Origin: Ecytonucleospora hepatopenaei
Lineage: Eukaryota; Microsporidia; Enterocytozoonidae
Direction: 5' to 3'
Length of the DNA stretch: 64,000 bases
Assembly (NCBI GenBank): GCA_026692725.1
Contig: JAPMUG010000003.1
Location: 281,075-345,074, forward strand
The first letter of the stretch is position 1. Each line of letters opens with the position of its first letter. The notes beneath the pieces were generated by a model. That model was not told where the DNA came from, did not search any database, and worked only from the letters and a program-made list of their open reading frames with translations. The translations under genes were made by a program, and so were the position numbers. This document shows, piece by piece, positions 18,048 through 27,975 of this stretch.

Positions 18048-19052
18048 TTATTCTGCATTTTTCTTTGCCTCTCCTGATACAAATGCTACTTTACTTCCCA
18101 TTTCCATCGCCTCTTCTTTCCTCTCTCTGCTGGTATAAAGGAAGTCATTTATGTCTATGTACGGTGACTTTTTGGCTTGCGCACTTTCTTGCAGGCGCAG
18201 GTCGGCTGACTCGATCAGCTGGTCCAACTCGCTCAGATTTGTGTTGCGCAGGGTGGTCGACTCGGTTGGAACGCTGCTGGTGCGGTCGAAGCGCTGGTTC
18301 TTGCTGAAGAGAAACTCGTCTGAGACTGACTCCTTCTTCACCGTTCTCTTGTTGTAATTTACAATTTCATCCAAAATGTTGCTTTTCTTCTGGCTCTTCT
18401 TTATAATGTTGGACATGCTGTCGTCCTGGTTGAATAGGGCCTTGGACAGAATGTCTCCTTTCTCCTTCCTTTCTGTTCCAAACAGGTCTGTGTCCATGAA
18501 CAGACTGTCTTTTCTTTGTTTTGTTGTGTTTCTGTTTGTTTTTGGACTGCTAAATATCAGGTTATTCATGGCGTAGCTTTTATTGCTGTAGTTTTTAGAA
18601 GACACAAAGAATGTTTCTCTGCGCATGTCCCTTTCCATTGCGTCGCAGAAGAGGGCGTCGTGGGGGACGGAGTACCAGTAAAAGACCTTTTGCTTTTTTT
18701 GGGTGCGTATGCACCCATTCTTGTACATGAATTCCAAAAAGTCAGACCTGGGTCCTTCCAAGGTTGCGTCTATTCCTGGCTTTAAGTTTCTCAGGTCACT
18801 GAAAATTCCCTCCTCAAATTTCTTTAAATTGTTTATTTGCCTACCCTCCAACTGAAATCTATAAATTAGTATTTTAACAATGTCTGTTCCTGAAATGTAG
18901 AAGTGGTAGTTCCACAAGCAGCAGTGGATGAAATCACCATTTTTCATCTGGAACTTTTTGATGCGTTCGTTTTCACGGAACTTCTTAGGGGCGTTGACCA
19001 GAAAGTCGTGCAGCTCACTGTCATGCAATTCTGTGGCATAATTGTGTTCCAT
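18048..19052 (-). CDS. STE12-like transcription factor
   Basis: A 334-residue fungal-type transcription factor. Residues about 25-150 form the STE DNA-binding domain, a homeodomain-like fold, with highly conserved blocks: SGTDIVKILIYRFQLEGR, KKFEEGIFSDLRNLKPG, NGCIRTQKKQKVFYWYSVPHD. Ste12 proteins act downstream of MAPK cascades in mating, filamentation and virulence programmes. The C-terminal half is Ser/Lys-rich and probably disordered, with no C2H2 fingers visible. The 3' half of the gene is GC-richer than the window. No CCC motif precedes the ATG. Confidence 0.93.
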   Translation of the reverse strand: MEHNYATELHDSELHDFLVNAPKKFRENERIKKFQMKNGDFIHCCLWNYHFYISGTDIVKILIYRFQLEGRQINNLKKFEEGIFSDLRNLKPGIDATLEGPRSDFLEFMYKNGCIRTQKKQKVFYWYSVPHDALFCDAMERDMRRETFFVSSKNYSNKSYAMNNLIFSSPKTNRNTTKQRKDSLFMDTDLFGTERKEKGDILSKALFNQDDSMSNIIKKSQKKSNILDEIVNYNKRTVKKESVSDEFLFSKNQRFDRTSSVPTESTTLRNTNLSELDQLIESADLRLQESAQAKKSPYIDINDFLYTSRERKEEAMEMGSKVAFVSGEAKKNAE

Positions 19053-19500
19053 ATAGTTGTTATGACAAATATTATTTTTATATTTATTTATTTACATTTT
19101 GCTACGCATGTTTTAAAAACAATAATAAAAAAATATTTAATATTTAATAAAAATGAAAAAAGTGATCAAAATATAAAAAATAATTAATTATTAAAAAACA
19201 TTTGACAGGTGTTATTTTATATTTGTTTATTTAATTATTGATTTTATATTATAATATTTTCATATAATAATATAATATTATATTAATTATATTAATTATA
19301 TTTAATATATTATTATATAGAAATATAATCATTATAAAATATTTTTTTATTTTTTAACCTAAAAATTATATTTTATATTTTATTGTATAATACGTATATA
19401 TAATTATATTTTATATTTTATTGTATAATACGTATATATAATTATAAATTATATTTTATATATATTTTTATATAATAGTTTATAATAAACTATATTAAAT
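19053..19500. other. AT-rich intergenic region with duplicated segment
   Basis: 448 bp of AT-rich sequence between divergent genes. An approximately 38-bp segment containing TGTATAATACGTATATAT is present twice in tandem at about 19370-19450. No RNA gene or ORF is supported. Confidence 0.5.
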
Positions 19501-20115
19501 ATGTTTAATAAATGCATTCTAATGAAAAATGATAATTTACATGATGTATTTGTATTAACCATACTTAAATATTTATTTGATATGGAAAGGAAAGAATGTG
19601 TTTGTCATGATTATTTTAAGGAGGGAAAAGAAGTTGGTAAAAGATGTGTTGATTTGTTTAGTATAAGGTGTAGTATATTTAGTAAGATACATAAGAGTAA
19701 TATAGTGATATATGTAAAAATGTTTATAATAATGTTTATTAGTGATATAGATATATCAGTAGAATATTATATAGAAGATAATATAAATAACACTGATAAT
19801 GATATTGATAATATAATCAGTGATTTAAACAGTGATAATAGTATAAATAACAATAATAATAATATAAACAGTAATATAAACAGTAATATAAACAGTAATA
19901 CTAATAATATAAATAAACATAATAATAATATAAATAGTGAAAAGTGTTATGTTATTGTTTCTTTTAGTCATATGCTTGATATTTTTGAAAATAAAAACAC
20001 ACTATGCTTTTTTGCTGGAATCATACAGGAAGTTTTTAGTAAAATATCAAATTGCACTATTACCATTGATAAAGATAAATTTACTAATAGAACATTTATA
20101 ATAGAGATAAATTAA
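19501..20115 (+). CDS. TRS31: Probable TRAPP subunit, TRS31/BET3 family
   Basis: A 204-residue protein. The N-terminal part (HDVFVLTILKYLFDMER...EGKEVGKRCVDLFSIR) and the C-terminal block (CFFAGIIQEVFSKI) fit the TRS31/TRAPPC5 branch of the BET3 fold, a core subunit of the TRAPP tethering complex in ER-Golgi traffic. About 50 residues of Asn/Ser/Ile low complexity (residues about 100-150) interrupt the middle, an insertion not typical of the family. Identity is inferred from two short blocks, so it is moderate. No CCC motif is seen. Confidence 0.6.
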   Translation: MFNKCILMKNDNLHDVFVLTILKYLFDMERKECVCHDYFKEGKEVGKRCVDLFSIRCSIFSKIHKSNIVIYVKMFIIMFISDIDISVEYYIEDNINNTDNDIDNIISDLNSDNSINNNNNNINSNINSNINSNTNNINKHNNNINSEKCYVIVSFSHMLDIFENKNTLCFFAGIIQEVFSKISNCTITIDKDKFTNRTFIIEIN

Positions 20116-20419
20116 TATTATATTTAAAATTTATTATATAATATAAATAAATTAAAATAATTATATTTAAAATATATTAAATTTTATTAGGTTAAATATC
20201 AAAAATGAAATCTCCTTTTTCCTATCAAAAAATATTAATAGTACCCTTCTATTACAATTTATAATAAAAATTACATATTAAGTTATATAATATCATTATA
20301 TATTGGTTATATAATATCATTATAATATAATATCAGTATAATATTATTATAATATAATATTTAATTTTATAATATTTTTATAATATTTAATTTTATAATA
20401 TCAGTATAATATCATTATA
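20116..20419. other. AT-rich intergenic region
   Basis: 304 bp of AT-rich sequence with several near-copies of TATAATATCATTATA between 20280 and 20420, just upstream of the E2 gene. No gene is seen. Confidence 0.45.
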
Positions 20420-20890
20420 ATGACCGTAAATACAACCACTGAAATGAGAATTAGAAAAGAAGGGGCCATGGCTGCTAAAAACACCTCTAAAAACATACAA
20501 ATTATTCCTGCCCACGGAGATGACTTATACGCTTGGAAGGCTTTCATTACCCCTGACAAGACTTCCATATACCACGACTGTGTTTTTGAATTAAGCATAA
20601 ATATACCTTCTTCTTATCCATACACTCCACCTCGGATTTCTTTTGACACGCCTATTTACCACCCTAACATAAATTCAAATGGACTTATTTGCATTTCTTC
20701 ACTGGGGAAGGACTGGTCACCGGCACTTACGATCGAAAAATCTTTGTACTCCATTTTGAGCTTGTTAGAGGAACCAAATCCTATGGATCCGCTAAGACCT
20801 GAAGCAGCTGAACTCTTTTTATCGGATAAAGAAGCATATAAAAATAAATGCAGAGAAATATGTGATGAAAATAAGGCAAATAGTAAATAA
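20420..20890 (+). CDS. Ubiquitin-conjugating enzyme E2
   Basis: A 156-residue E2 consisting of the UBC core only. Helix 1 is the RIRKEG segment near the N-terminus. The core shows [11 protein letters not shown], the HPN motif at residues 81-83, and the active-site Cys91 in [19 protein letters not shown]. The C-terminal helices ([16 protein letters not shown]) match the UBC4/UBC13 type. The residues after Cys91 deviate from the common LD.L pattern. The first ATG retains helix 1; the ATG at codon 9 is an alternative start, while starting at codon 17 would truncate helix 1. Confidence 0.92.
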   Translation: MTVNTTTEMRIRKEGAMAAKNTSKNIQIIPAHGDDLYAWKAFITPDKTSIYHDCVFELSINIPSSYPYTPPRISFDTPIYHPNINSNGLICISSLGKDWSPALTIEKSLYSILSLLEEPNPMDPLRPEAAELFLSDKEAYKNKCREICDENKANSK

Positions 20891-21012
20891 ATCTAATAAA
20901 CCTATTTTATTATACCGTAAATTTTATAAATAATTTTAAACTTATATTTATCCATATTATTTATAAACATAATTATAAAAAACATTACAGTTAAATATAA
21001 AAAATATATAAA

Positions 21013-22728
21013 TTAAAGGCTCTTATTTATATCATCATGAACAGCACATGCATCAACTTCTTTTTCTTGTATAATTGATATGCTTTGAAATATTTCCTTT
21101 TCTTCTTGTGTTTTTAAATTGTTTTCCTTTGTACAAAATAAATTATTGCTAAAAATAATTTCTTTTGATAACAAATATCCTTCAACTTCTTTATAATTAT
21201 CTAATTTCACTAAATACATGTAATATTCATGTATATAGTGCAATTTATTTTCAAATATGCATTGATCTATAAATAATTTGTAAATATGATAATTATAGGT
21301 AACCAACAAAAATAAACTATATGCTGATAACATTTTGTTGTTTGACAAATTAATGCTTATAGACTGCATTTTTTCAGAAATCTTACTATTTTTTCTTAAA
21401 CAAGTGTGTCTATCACACAAAAGCCTATAAATTTCTTTTTTACATTTTTCATCCACCATTTTATACGCTTTACACAATATTTCAGTGCTGCAACTTTTTA
21501 TAAAATTGTTGTAAAAATCCTCTGGAACTTTATTTTCATAAATTTCATGTGTAACAACTTTACACACCATCCTCTCACTTTTTAAATTTATCATGTTTTT
21601 TGCGTTAAACATTTCCTTATTGTTTTTCATAAACATACTGTGTAACACTACCAGTCCACTTATGTCAATTTCATGAATATAATTGTGAATGACTAGTCTT
21701 TCTGGAACTATCCTAATATACCCTCTACACTTCATAAAGACATAAATATTGTTGTGGAACACATAAACACCATTTAAAGTTAGTGCTATAAAAAACGTTA
21801 ATTTTTTGGATGGTTCCTTGTTTGTTTTGTTTACTCGCATAAAATTATATTCTGTGTTAGCATCAGAAGATTCATTTAAAATAAAATGTTTTACTGAAAT
21901 AACGTCTTTTATAATTACATTTTCAGAATATATAAAAATATCATCCATTGAAAAAATTGGCTTATTTTCCTTATTAAACACCTTAACAATTCCCTGTTTG
22001 TTTATGACCAGATATCCTTCCAAATGTGTGTGGTTGTCTGGTAAAGAATGTATACATTGGTAACAATTACACATTTCTTTGTTCAATTTGTCATTACTTG
22101 TTGGGTTTCTTATTTTTTGCTCATTTTGGTCAATAATTTTTTCGTGTTTAATTCCGTCTTCTTTCTTAAAACCAAGCAAAACCTTTTCTTCTTTTTCCTC
22201 AATTGCTTTTAGTTCAGAATTTTCTGTTTCTTCAAAAATATAAAAAATTACACCTTCCTCTGTATAATAAATCAAATTGTCTAAAATTTCATCATTTCCC
22301 ACAACAAATGCTGTCTTGGTTGAAAAAATGTCCGTTTCTTCACTTTTCTCAATCCATAACACATACTTTTTATTGCCACTTCTGATCAAAAAAAGACCGT
22401 TGTTATCAATTATTGTTTTGTCACTGAGATAAGTTTTTTGTTTTTTACCATTTTTATAGATGGAAATTTTAGTGTCATGAAGTTTTAAAACTAAGGCATT
22501 TTCTGTTGCTGATTTTTGTTTATCATTCATTAAAATTGTATTTTTAACATTTGCTAATGTTTTACCAAACAAATATGTTGTGACTCCATTTTTGTTGTAT
22601 TCCAAAATGTTTGGATTTCGTAATATTTCATATTCATAAATAAGATCCATATGCTTAACATAAAACATTTCAGAATGTTCATCAATTTTGTGTTTATTGT
22701 TGTAAATAGCATTCAATTTATAATCCAT
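21013..22728 (-). CDS. Hypothetical protein, 571 residues
   Basis: Unrecognised. The N-terminal two thirds are strand-rich with recurring short hydrophobic strands (IYKNGKK, KYVLWIEKSE, VIFYIFEE, GYLVINKQGIVKVF), suggestive of a degenerate beta-propeller. The last 170 residues are helical with paired helices (AYSLFLLVTYNYHIYKLFIDQ...). A propeller plus solenoid would fit coat or pore components, but no family signature is visible, so no function is assigned. There is a small Cys cluster (CNCYQC) at about residue 221. No signal peptide or transmembrane helix is visible. Confidence 0.75.
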   Translation of the reverse strand: MDYKLNAIYNNKHKIDEHSEMFYVKHMDLIYEYEILRNPNILEYNKNGVTTYLFGKTLANVKNTILMNDKQKSATENALVLKLHDTKISIYKNGKKQKTYLSDKTIIDNNGLFLIRSGNKKYVLWIEKSEETDIFSTKTAFVVGNDEILDNLIYYTEEGVIFYIFEETENSELKAIEEKEEKVLLGFKKEDGIKHEKIIDQNEQKIRNPTSNDKLNKEMCNCYQCIHSLPDNHTHLEGYLVINKQGIVKVFNKENKPIFSMDDIFIYSENVIIKDVISVKHFILNESSDANTEYNFMRVNKTNKEPSKKLTFFIALTLNGVYVFHNNIYVFMKCRGYIRIVPERLVIHNYIHEIDISGLVVLHSMFMKNNKEMFNAKNMINLKSERMVCKVVTHEIYENKVPEDFYNNFIKSCSTEILCKAYKMVDEKCKKEIYRLLCDRHTCLRKNSKISEKMQSISINLSNNKMLSAYSLFLLVTYNYHIYKLFIDQCIFENKLHYIHEYYMYLVKLDNYKEVEGYLLSKEIIFSNNLFCTKENNLKTQEEKEIFQSISIIQEKEVDACAVHDDINKSL

Positions 22729-23018
22729 TTGAAAAAAACAATAAGCTACAGATATTTAAAATATAAAGAATAACTAAAAAACCTTAATAAAGAAATATCG
22801 GGGTTATTTTATAAAAAATATTTTTTAACATTACTTTACTTTATTTCGTATAGTTTTTGTATTTTAATATCATAAATAGTGATAGTTACATACATTTAAA
22901 AAATTAAATATGCTAAAAAGATGGTTATAAATTTAAAAAAACTATTTCCAACCCTTCATTTTTATTTGTTTGTTTTTATAATAAGTTTATACGCATAAAA
23001 TATAAAATATAAAATAAA

Positions 23019-24317
23019 ATGACAAACAGCAACAATTTATTTGAACTTGAAAGAATTGCCAGAACCAACAATGATTCTAATTTATTAGAAATACAGGAAA
23101 AGATTATAAACACATGTTCTGATTTTACTGAAATAGTAGCAACCTTAAAAGTTTTGCAAAATAAAAGAAGACAAAATATGCTTAATTTTAAAACAATTTT
23201 AAATAAGGTTATTGAGTGTCGGTATGATACACTTGCCCCTATTTTAAATACTGACGCATATATTAAAATGTTAGATGATATTTTGAATATTATTGTTAGT
23301 GGTAAAATCTACCTTGAACAGGAAAGAATAAAAATTGCTGAAATAATTTTGACATATATTAGTCAAAGCAAGGATGAACAAAAACTTGAAAAAATGCACA
23401 AAGTGATCAGTGATGTTCCTGTTGAAACTTTCATCAACGTTGATGACAAAAAGAAAAATGAACTTTTGTTTTCTTCATTTTCATTTGCATATTTACTGGG
23501 AAAATTTGATGAATGTGAAATGATTCTAAGAAGAATAGTCCGTTCAGGTATGGAAGACGAGGACAAATATGTGCTTTATATGTACGAAGCCATGCTCAGT
23601 GTTTGTTTTAAAAATTACAAAGAAGCAGCAAGCAAATATCTTTTGGTTTCTGAATTGTCTAAAAGCAGTAAAATATGTGTTAGCATGAAGAAGTATGTTG
23701 TTTTAGGGAGTTATTACATGATTTTAAACAATTTACAGCTTAAAAACAGGAAAATAAACACTAATTTAGAGATAAACAGTAAACTTCAAACAGGTGACAT
23801 TTCATACCGCTCATTTTACGTTCACAGCCATAATGATGAAGTAATGAGAAATATTTTATATGAATTTATAAACAACAATATTATAAATTATAGCAGTATG
23901 TTTGCAAAATTATCAAAAGTTATGTCTTGTTATGAAAATGACACTCTTATAAACAGTAACAAATATGTTTCTAGTGCAGGATATGCTAAAAAACATGCAT
24001 CTAGCAGCTTTCAAGAAAATGTCGTTAACGATGAAAATATTCTAAGAAATGCTGTTAATGAGCATAATTTATTTGTTTGTGTCAAGTTTTTTAGCGCAGT
24101 TCATGTAAGTCAATTAGCTTTTTTGATGCAAATGGATGAAAACACGACAATTGAATTTTTATCATTTATGGTAAACAATGGGTATGTGAACATTAGGATC
24201 AATCAACAGACAAATATTATAAAAATATGTGAAAATAAGAATTATAATAACAATGTTAACAAGGTTTTGGATGGTATTAAGAATGTTGCACATGTTATTG
24301 AGTCGTATGAATTGTAA
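23019..24317 (+). CDS. RPN5: 26S proteasome lid subunit RPN5
   Basis: A 432-residue lid subunit (PSMD12). The N-terminal helical repeats include VLQNKRRQNMLNF, the block SGKIYLEQERIKIAEIIL and DVPVETF, which follow the RPN5 pattern. The C-terminal PCI winged helix is visible at about residues 350-405 (FVCVKFFSAVHVSQLAFLMQMDENTTIEFLSFMV). It would sit in the 19S lid next to RPN9 and RPN11. RPN9 lies 1.4 kb downstream on the same strand, with one unassigned gene between. Confidence 0.9.
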   Translation: MTNSNNLFELERIARTNNDSNLLEIQEKIINTCSDFTEIVATLKVLQNKRRQNMLNFKTILNKVIECRYDTLAPILNTDAYIKMLDDILNIIVSGKIYLEQERIKIAEIILTYISQSKDEQKLEKMHKVISDVPVETFINVDDKKKNELLFSSFSFAYLLGKFDECEMILRRIVRSGMEDEDKYVLYMYEAMLSVCFKNYKEAASKYLLVSELSKSSKICVSMKKYVVLGSYYMILNNLQLKNRKINTNLEINSKLQTGDISYRSFYVHSHNDEVMRNILYEFINNNIINYSSMFAKLSKVMSCYENDTLINSNKYVSSAGYAKKHASSSFQENVVNDENILRNAVNEHNLFVCVKFFSAVHVSQLAFLMQMDENTTIEFLSFMVNNGYVNIRINQQTNIIKICENKNYNNNVNKVLDGIKNVAHVIESYEL

Positions 24318-24537
24318 TCTATTGCTTTTTATGGTATTAAATAATATTTTATTATAATTATCTGTATTTTAGATATATTTTATATTTATTATCAATTTTT
24401 TAAATTTGATTTGATTTTTTACAATAATTTATACCGTTTAGCAAAAAAATACAAAAAGTTTATAAATTTTATTAATTTATTTTTATATAGAAGTTTAAAG
24501 AGTTTAAAAAGTACCATTATATACATTTTTTTGAATT

Positions 24538-25521
24538 ATGGTTAAAACTAACAGAAAAAACATTCCTTTTGAAAACGAAAAGTTTTTATTTTTTAAAAAT
24601 ATTCAGAATGCAGATATTTTTAAAGACTGTATTATTTTTACTGGAATAAAAGAAGAAAAAAATAACACTACTTGTTATGATGTTTTGTTACATAACATAC
24701 TTACTGAGAGTAATCAAACACTTATCAACGATAGTGTTAACAAACATGTTAAGCTTAAAGATTCTTCTTTGTTTTCAACCAGTGGTGCTTTGGGTCTTAA
24801 AGTTTTTGATTTGCATAAAAATACAGAAACAACAAATTACAGAATTGAAAAACTATATGATCATAAATGGAATTATGATACTGAAAGTCATTATAAAGAC
24901 TGTATAATAACACATGATGATATAAATATAAAAATATACGATTTAAGAATGAGGTATATGGTGGAAAGCATTAATACAAAAAACATGTTGAAAAAAGAAG
25001 CTTATGAAGGATGTTTTAATTGTATAAATTGCGTAGATTGGTATAAAAATGGATATGTTGTTAAGTGTGAAGATGTAATTTTTAGTATTGAAGACAAAAA
25101 ATTTAAAAGATATTATGCAAGTAATGAAGATAAAAATTTAGGAGGTTTTGATTTTGCAATATCTAATGGAATTTTATTTATAAATGCAAATAATCAAATA
25201 AAATATTATGTAGATGATAAAGTGATAGTTAAGGCTAGTAAATACAAAAACATATCAGGTATAAAAAATGGAACTGTTTTTAATGACAATAATTTAACAG
25301 GAATTTCAGGAATTATTAATTCATCAGACAATATATCAAATAAGAAGGCGAAATTTAACAAAACAACGGGTTATTTACAAATAGAAACCACCAAAAAAGT
25401 AATTATAAAGGAAAACATAGGCGGTTATCATTTACACAATTTTTTATTCCACAATTCAACAGCATATTTTCAGTTGGATAGAAATTTTTATAAATTTGAC
25501 ATGAAATTATTTAATAATTAA
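24538..25521 (+). CDS. Hypothetical protein, possible degenerate WD40 propeller
   Basis: A 327-residue Lys/Asn-rich protein without a clear family. Alternating short strands and elements such as IKIYDLRMRYMVESI resemble the final strands of a WD40 blade, and the whole length would suit a seven-blade propeller. GH and WD dipeptides are mostly absent, so this is weak inference. It lies between RPN5 and RPN9 on the same strand. No CCC motif is seen. Confidence 0.75.
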   Translation: MVKTNRKNIPFENEKFLFFKNIQNADIFKDCIIFTGIKEEKNNTTCYDVLLHNILTESNQTLINDSVNKHVKLKDSSLFSTSGALGLKVFDLHKNTETTNYRIEKLYDHKWNYDTESHYKDCIITHDDINIKIYDLRMRYMVESINTKNMLKKEAYEGCFNCINCVDWYKNGYVVKCEDVIFSIEDKKFKRYYASNEDKNLGGFDFAISNGILFINANNQIKYYVDDKVIVKASKYKNISGIKNGTVFNDNNLTGISGIINSSDNISNKKAKFNKTTGYLQIETTKKVIIKENIGGYHLHNFLFHNSTAYFQLDRNFYKFDMKLFNN

Positions 25522-25677
25522 GTTTAAATATACAGTATAAAAGCATTTTATCAGGCTTAACTAAAAACAAACATTATGTTGTAAAATAAGAAACGATAAG
25601 GTTATTAGATTATTTTAGTGTGCTTTTATGCTTAAAAATTTTTATGCATAACCAACAAAAAACTTTTTTGTTTATAA

Positions 25678-25680
25678 CCC
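25678..25680 (+). promoter_or_regulatory. CCC motif upstream of RPN9
   Basis: CCC 23 nt before the ATG at 25704, further than usual in this window. With homology it favours that ATG over an in-frame ATG at 25644. Confidence 0.35.
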
Positions 25681-25703
25681 TTATAAATTTTACAAACAAA
25701 TAT

Positions 25704-26723
25704 ATGAAGAACAATGAATTTTATGAATTAGTCAAAAAAAGAATGTGGTATGATGTTGGGAATGCAATTATTGAAAATGCAACAAATGGTGATTTTATCA
25801 AGGTATTTTTTGAAAACATCAATAAGATTCATCATTCAACAATTGCCGATGTTACTATGAAAATTATTGATTCAAACAAGAATGACAACAATTTACTGCT
25901 AACAAATGCACTAGAAGTCATTGATTTGAGTGATTTAGATAAATCAAAAAATTCACAAACCAGGATCCTTATTTCCTATGCTCTTTATTTGATTAAAAAC
26001 AACAAATTGGACAATATTGAGGTTCAGTTGTTTGAATTTATGAAAAACAAGAAATTAAAGAGAGAAACGCATGTTTTATTGTCCTATTTAGCATTTAGAC
26101 TTTATGAAAAAATGGAAAATTGGGACAATTGTGTTTCATTTGCACTTAAATTTATAAAAGATAGGAAAAACATAAAATCTAATTTTATTGTCAACACAGA
26201 AATTGACATTAATGATGTTTTTATATATGCAGTGGTTTCAAACAATTTTTTTGATTTTACGCAGCTTCTAAACTTAGAGGAAGCTAAAAGCGAAAAAACT
26301 AACAAAGAACTTGTTAATTTCTTAAAAAACATGATAAATGGAAATCTAGCAAGGTCAAATAAGTTTGAAATTCCAAAGGTCATTGAAACAAAATTCAATG
26401 GTATTTACAATTTTATTAAGGAAAAAGTGTTTTTGATAGAAATTGTTAATGTTTGTCATGCACATATTCAAAAAAGAGAAGTTTCCTTTAAGGTTTTGAT
26501 AGAAAGTTTAAATTTAAAAGATATAAATTCTTTGATTTATCTGTTAATTAAAGCATTAGGAATGGAATTAGTCTGTGGTTGGATTGATAGTGAAAATGAA
26601 ATGTTTTATTTTGATAAGTTAATGACCAAAGAGTTAAATGAAAGTGAGTTGGAAGCACTTAAAAATACATTTGTAGAGTTAAGAGATAAAGTTAGAAAAA
26701 CAGTGGAAATGTTAAAGCTATAA
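25704..26723 (+). CDS. RPN9: 26S proteasome lid subunit RPN9
   Basis: A 339-residue PCI-domain lid subunit (PSMD13). The N-terminal segment FYELVKKRMWYDVGNAIIENA aligns with the LYxKKLWHQL region of PSMD13. Further blocks are FIYAVVSNNFFDFTQLL, INGNLARSNKF, and the PCI winged helix FKVLIESLNLKDINSLIYLLIKALGMELVCGWID, then the terminal LRDKVRKTVEML helix. The ATG at 25704 is preferred because the family N-terminus begins here and a CCC motif lies 23 nt upstream; an ATG at 25644 is possible. Confidence 0.88.
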   Translation: MKNNEFYELVKKRMWYDVGNAIIENATNGDFIKVFFENINKIHHSTIADVTMKIIDSNKNDNNLLLTNALEVIDLSDLDKSKNSQTRILISYALYLIKNNKLDNIEVQLFEFMKNKKLKRETHVLLSYLAFRLYEKMENWDNCVSFALKFIKDRKNIKSNFIVNTEIDINDVFIYAVVSNNFFDFTQLLNLEEAKSEKTNKELVNFLKNMINGNLARSNKFEIPKVIETKFNGIYNFIKEKVFLIEIVNVCHAHIQKREVSFKVLIESLNLKDINSLIYLLIKALGMELVCGWIDSENEMFYFDKLMTKELNESELEALKNTFVELRDKVRKTVEMLKL

Positions 26724-26852
26724 GCAAAGCAATATTCTTTTATTTTAAACATTTTATGATATTTAGTTTATATTGTGATTAAATTGTTAAGATTAAAGTT
26801 TAATGTGATTAAACTATTTTATATAATATATTATTTATATAGATATGTTATT

Positions 26853-27794
26853 CTATTCTGTAGATTCACTCTGATGAGATGTAAATTTAGTAGCACTTAA
26901 AAACTTCTCTAAATCCAATTCTTCCTTTTCCAGTACTGCCTTTTTAGCTTCAAATTTTTTATTTCTGATTGTTTTCATTTGCTCCACTAATTTTCTGTAC
27001 ATTTTTGTTTTATCAAAAGAATTAGAAGCAATTTCCTCTCTGTAATTTGTATAAAAAATGTTGTCAATTTTTTCATGGAAATCCTCATAATTTTCATAAA
27101 CAACCATACGCTGTAATGCAGCAAAATCCAATACTTTTTCTACCCTGATAAATCCCCAAGGATATCTTCTTCCTCTTACCTGTATGCCATCTATATCATG
27201 TATTTCTTCGCTAGCAGTAACAGACATAATAGGAGAATACATTTTTTCTGTTTTTATTTTTGTATTTAAAAAGCTTATGTAATCAGAAAGTTCATTTTCT
27301 GTGTAAACATCAGCCTTTGCTACAACTGGAATTACATTGGTGTATTCTGACAGTTCATTCAGATATTCAATTTCTTCATCTGAGACGGAATCATTAGGCA
27401 ACATAAAGATACAGAGGTGGATTCTTTGGTCGTTAATGTGACCAAAAACAAGCTTTTTCTCTTCAAAATACATTTCATTTTTGGCCTTGATAAAATTAAA
27501 AACTTCTTTTCTTGCGCTGATTTTATGGCATGTTGTAATTCCAACCCTCAATTTTACCGTGTTTTCAACCAATTCACTTATAACCGTGTTAATGTCATCA
27601 GATCGATGGGAAGAAAGCAGGGGTGCGTTGAAAATGGAATTTATTAGCGTTTTGGTGCCCAATCCTCTTCTACCAACTACAAGAATGTTAGTCTTAAAAC
27701 CATTTTCTATGCTTTTTTCTCTCATTTGATCAGGTATGCAAGTAAAACCAACGGGTTCTGTTAAAATAATTGTTTCTTCATCAGTAATATTCAT
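26853..27794 (-). CDS. Septin with degenerate GTP-binding motifs
   Basis: A 313-residue septin. The septin unique element and interface are clear (RGRRYPWG at residues 207-214, followed by VEKVLDFAALQRMVV), and the G4 motif AKAD is intact at 159-162. G1 is altered: residues 41-49 read GRRGLGTKT, so the P-loop lysine is displaced by one position. The G3 DxxG motif is not visible where the hydrophobic strand LVFGHINDQRIHLCIFML lies. The C-terminal coiled coil is short. It probably forms filaments as a non-hydrolysing subunit. Confidence 0.9.
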   Translation of the reverse strand: MNITDEETIILTEPVGFTCIPDQMREKSIENGFKTNILVVGRRGLGTKTLINSIFNAPLLSSHRSDDINTVISELVENTVKLRVGITTCHKISARKEVFNFIKAKNEMYFEEKKLVFGHINDQRIHLCIFMLPNDSVSDEEIEYLNELSEYTNVIPVVAKADVYTENELSDYISFLNTKIKTEKMYSPIMSVTASEEIHDIDGIQVRGRRYPWGFIRVEKVLDFAALQRMVVYENYEDFHEKIDNIFYTNYREEIASNSFDKTKMYRKLVEQMKTIRNKKFEAKKAVLEKEELDLEKFLSATKFTSHQSESTE

Positions 27795-27975
27795 TTTTAA
27801 TTATTAAGTTATAGTATTGTATAAAATTATGTGGTAAATATTATATTATAAAATATATTACAGTATTATATTATAAAATATATTGTTACAGTATTATATA
27901 AAATTATAATATAAAATAATGTTTTTATAAATAAAAATATAAATTAACAATCTGAAACAATAAATAAAAACATTT

